The notes under the pieces are model-generated. The model ran no database searches and was not told the origin of the DNA. It saw only the letters and a program-made list of their open reading frames with translations. A stretch of 64,000 bases of DNA from Lota lota. Lineage: Eukaryota > Chordata > Actinopteri > Gadiformes > Lotidae. Location of the stretch: NCBI GenBank assembly GCA_026745465.1, contig JACYXH010000575.1:1037501-1101500 (forward strand). Reading direction: 5' to 3'. Below, in pieces: positions 50,025-64,000 of the stretch (position 1 is its first letter; every line of letters starts with the position of its first letter). A program made the position numbers and the translations under genes.

Positions 50025-50240
50025 TACAAGGTGTTCATTAAAACCTTTGCAGACACATTTTTTACAGTTTACCACTGCTGGCAGAGTTTGTGTTTGCCTA
50101 TTACGCACTTCTTTGAGATCTCAGCCTCAGAAGAAAGTGAAATGCACCATTCACCAAGATTTGAGCTAGTCTGCCTTCAGACTTTAGATATTCATTTAAA
50201 GTCTTTAGATGTTCGTCTAAAGTCTAGTTGTTGGCCAATG
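50025..50240 (-). repeat. Dispersed repeat family A, copy 3 (reverse)
   Basis: Reverse complement resembles 55520-55720: GGCAAACACAAACTCTGCCA against the GGCGAACACAAACTCGGCAA of copy 2. Ends in CAGACTTTAGATATTCATTT. Confidence 0.6.
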
Positions 50241-50274
50241 CAAAAAAAAAATACATACAATGAAATAATCGGCA

Positions 50275-50520
50275 TGAGTTCATTCAGAAACCGACCCGCA
50301 ATTGGTGGAACTATCTTTAAATCTAACCACAACCAACATGTGACTTCTTTGACCATGTTACTCGCACATGGCGTCTTTTTTTCAAATTCCCATGGATGAC
50401 GTGGGAAACAAACGCCTGCCGTTCCTGTGTCAAACGCACCGACGAAGAGCGACAACTAAGCAAACAGTTAATTATGTGTGAGGCTGATCCGTACCTGTTA
50501 CTACTCGCCCTGTTCAATGA
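50275..50520 (+). repeat. Dispersed repeat family B, copy 1
   Basis: Matches 53370-53605: ACTCGCACATGGCGTC, CCCATGGATGACGTGGG, GAAGAGCGACAACTAAG, CAGTTAATTATGTG. Class unknown; no coding. Confidence 0.7.
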
Positions 50521-51989
50521 TTTAATTGATGTGTGGTCTGTAGCCAAACATGGCAATCTGCAGTCAGAGTATACTGCTGGTTTTGTTCATTTGTATGCGT
50601 TACATCTCTAACAAGTTTATATTATAGTAGTATTATATTATAAATATTATATCAATTTGTATTATAGAGTGTATGGCACACATGTCATTGTAATCTGTTT
50701 TTTTAACTGGGAAATAGCCTCCGAACAGTGCATATCTTTGCTATAGCTAGATAAGAGAATAACATGGCTACTTGATGAGATGGCAGAAGTGAAGTGGGCC
50801 ATTATTGAACCCTGGGGGGGCGGGGAGGGTAATGGTGCTAAGCTGAGAACCAATCTACAAAGTGTGACTGCCACAACATTGGTGCCCACACAGGTGTCTC
50901 GCGCCCGGAGCCAATAGTACCTTGATGCCAGGCCCACTACCTTACGTGCACTTATGAATCAGCATATCAATCCAATGCTTCTTCAGTTGACCACAAAGAG
51001 GGGGGGGGGGGGGGGTGTTTTCGCAATGGGAAAAAATGGATTTGGCCATTCGTATATATCTCAGCCATCTCGTTAGCAATAGCTTTTCAAACAACACTCG
51101 TAGGATAACGATGCAGGTTCTCCGTGTTTCAGGATGGTGGGGTGTATGCCGCCTTCTGCACGACACATGTTTGCGCCAGCTTCAAAGTTGTGTGACCATA
51201 TTGGACCAATAACTGCATGGCCTTCCTAATTGTTGTAAAGTCGTTTTCTCTGTTTGGGCTGAGACGGGATGAGTAAGCAGTTGGGCGGCCTGCCTGCACG
51301 ATTTCAATGTAGGGGGGGGGGGGGGGGAACCCTGTAATGGAAAATGGGCAGATGGCAGACCAGCTTTAGAATAAAGGCTGTGTATGGGCAAGAATCTGGT
51401 GAAGGAGTCTGTGCTGCGATACAGTCACGTAGCAGAGTTGATGCTGCACCAAGCGCACATACTGGGCCACTTGGGTGGAGATGAACCATACAGCTGACCT
51501 TCATTTGTTCATCACCGATTTGAAGTATAGAAAAGAACATTCAAACAGAAAAAGAACTATCAAACAAGCGCGGCAAACGCAGAAGATACTTTGGCAGCAG
51601 ATGTATAGAAGTAGTTTTCTGTTGTCATCCTCTTCTGGATTTCCCTCTTTCCACCCTCCCTACTCTTTCTCTTTTAAACAAAAGGTATTCTGCTCTTTTT
51701 CTGCATTTCTCAAAATTCATGGACTTCGTTTGATGCAGTATTTGGTTTGGGTGTAATCTCGGGTCAGGCCAGTGGACTATTTAAGTATGAATAAAAGGCA
51801 GCGTAGACTTTCAAAACTGTGAATTTAGAAGGCTTGAGTCATGTCCCTGGTTCAGCTTGCAGAAAACCACTGCTTTGTTGTGATAACCCCAGTGAGCACA
51901 TCACTCAATGCATAGTTGAGGCTCATGATGATGTATTTGTTATCGGAGCTGAAGTTGAACATTTATGTAGGATGGTTTTCATTCCTCCT

Positions 51990-52150
51990 TCCTGCTGCCG
52001 CTTCTCGTCTTCCTTCCCTCCCTCTCTCCTTTCTCTCCCTCCTTCCCTCTCCTCCCTCCTTCCCTCCCTCTTCTCCTTCCCTCCCTCCTCCTTCCCTCTC
52101 TCCGTCCCTCCCCCCTTCCCTCTCCTCCCTCCTTCCCTCTCCTCCCCCTA
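51990..52150. repeat. C/T-only (homopyrimidine) tract
   Basis: About 160 nt of CCTTCCCTCC-type sequence on the plus strand, followed by an ACACCAGG that ends it. Confidence 0.9.
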
Positions 52151-52426
52151 CACCAGGTGGTATATAGTAGCATGGTGGTTAGCGCTGCCGCAGAGCAATA
52201 AGTGTTGATTTCCGCCCACAGGGGGGGTCCTGTTTGTATGGCGCTTGTCCTCATTCAGTATGTTTCCTCCAGGATCTCAGAAGATGTGCATTTTAGAATG
52301 AATGAATCTTTACTTAAGTCCCTGGCCTCAGATCTGAAGTAGTTTACCTGGTCTCCTAAAGTTGAAATGCTGAGAATAACAAGTCCCTTGGCTGTTGGTG
52401 TCCTCATGTTATGATGACCCCCACTG

Positions 52427-52922
52427 ATGATGGAGCTGATGTTGTTGTTGTTGTTGATGATGTTGTGTACAGGCACTGAGGAGCTGATGTTGTTGTTGTT
52501 GTTGATGTTGTGTCCAGGCACTGAGGAGCTGATGTTGTTGTTGTTGTTGTTGATGTTGTGTCCAGGCACTGAGGAGCTGATGTTGTTGTTGTTGATGTTG
52601 TGTCCAAGCACTGAGGAGCTGATGTTGTTGTTGTTGTTGTGTCCAGGCACTGAGGAGCTGATGTTGTTGTTGTTGATGTTGTGTCCAGGCACTGAGGAGC
52701 TGATGTTGTTGTTGTTGATGTTGTGTCCAAGCACTGAGGAGCTGAAGTTGTTGTTGTTGTTGTTGTGTCCAGGCACTGAGGAGCTGATGTTGTTGATGTT
52801 GTGTCCAGGCACTGAGGAGCTGATGTTGTTGTTGTTGTTGTTGTTGATGATGTTGTGTCCAGGCACTGAGGAGCTGATGTTGTTGTTGTTGTTGATGTTG
52901 TGTCCAGGCACTGAGGAGCTGC
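52427..52922. repeat. Minisatellite made of the PDS5B start-exon acceptor
   Basis: About eleven units of 36-53 bp containing TTGTGTCCAGGCACTGAGGA and a variable (GTT)n. The last unit is the real acceptor and 5' end of exon P1. Confidence 0.93.
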
Positions 52923-52926
52923 GAGC

Positions 52927-63293
<10,367 letters not shown>

Positions 63294-63309
63294 GTGAGTA
63301 ACAAGCACT

Positions 63310-64000
63310 GTACCCCAAAAACGACTTGACCCTCCACAAACTACTGTACCCCCCAGGAACTACTGTACCCCCCAAGAACTACTGTACTGCCCCACAAACT
63401 ACTGTACCCCCCAGGAACTACTGTACCCCCCCAAGAACTACTGTACTGCCCCACAAACTACTGTATCCCCCAAGAACTACTGTACCGCCCCCACAAACTA
63501 CTGTACCGCCCCCACAAACTACTGTATCCCCCAAGAACTACTGTATCCCCCAAGAACTACTGTATCCCCCACGAACTACTGTACCGCCCCCACAAACTAC
63601 TGTACCGCCCCCACAAACTACTGTATCCCCCAAGAACTACTGTATCCCCCACGAACTACTGTACCGCCCCCACAAACTACTGTACCGCCCCCACAAACTA
63701 CTGTACCGCCCCCAAGAACTACTGTACCGCCCCCACAAACTACTGTACCGCCCCCACAAACTACTGTATCCCCCACGAACTACTGTACCGCCCCCACAAA
63801 CTACTGTACCGCCCCCACAAACTACTGTACCGCCCCCACAAACTACTGTATCCCCCACGAACTACTGTACCGCCCCCACAAACTACTGTATCCCCCACGA
63901 ACTACTGTACCGCCCCCACAAACTACTGTATCCCCCACGAACTACTGTACCCCCCTGGAACTACTGTACTGCCCCACGAACTACTGTATCCCTCAAGAAC
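63310..64000. repeat. ~20-22-bp minisatellite, ~33 units, runs off the window
   Basis: Unit AACTACTGTACCGCCCCCAC with CCCCAAG and TATCCCCCACG variants. It begins within 20 nt of the P12 donor and is still repeating at the window end. Confidence 0.95.

Larger units (their letters stand above)
44592..52907 (+). other. pds5b: PDS5B intron 1 (8.3 kb)
   Basis: No coding exon recognised. Contents: (TGAA)n 46257-46282, a TG run 47357-47376, a SINE at 48036-48245, a hairpin at 49695-49738, repeat families A and B near 50.0-50.5 kb, G-runs at 51000-51015 and 51312-51327, a C/T-only tract 51990-52150 and a minisatellite 52427-52922. Confidence 0.6.

Overview
The window is vertebrate nuclear DNA, almost certainly from a teleost fish. 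It holds short exons with GT-AG introns, very dense dinucleotide microsatellites, long C-runs and tRNA-derived SINEs, and the gene order FRY - ZAR1L - PDS5B known from vertebrates (human chromosome 13q13 region). The density of short tandem repeats and minisatellites is reminiscent of cod-like fishes, but that is only a guess. I saw no bacterial, viral or organellar features.

Layout. (1) 1-38056, plus strand: the 3' part of FRY (furry homolog), assembled by eye from 54 constitutive coding exons (called W1-W54 here). They join in one frame to 2641 residues and a stop. About 370 N-terminal residues, judged from the roughly 3000-residue vertebrate protein, lie upstream of the window. Two in-frame microexon candidates (9 and 18 nt) sit in introns W44-W45 and W51-W52. 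A 3'UTR of about 3.2 kb follows, opening with an in-frame 357-codon extension. (2) 42289-43715, minus strand: a four-exon ZAR1L-like gene (299 residues), tail-to-tail with FRY. (3) 44.5-64.0 kb, plus strand: PDS5B. A probable non-coding first exon ends at 44591, an 8.3-kb intron follows, the start codon is at 52927, and 12 coding exons (P1-P12, about 490 residues, the first third of the protein) reach the window end.

The genes are not an operon. FRY is a giant microtubule-associated scaffold for NDR kinases. ZAR1L is an oocyte zinc-finger RNA-binding regulator. PDS5B is a HEAT-repeat regulator of cohesin. ZAR1L is head-to-head with PDS5B, and the BRCA2/N4BP2L genes that lie between them in human are absent here.

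The most interesting theme is the relation between tandem repeats and splice sites. CA runs cluster just downstream of donors and TG runs just upstream of acceptors, including introns of the (AC)m...(GT)n type. At least three minisatellites have a repeat unit containing a copy of the adjacent real splice site (donor of W11, acceptor of W14, acceptor of the PDS5B start exon). One PDS5B donor is itself the first GT of a (GT)75 run. A 1-kb, 30-bp-period array carrying TTAGGG-like units lies in a PDS5B intron.
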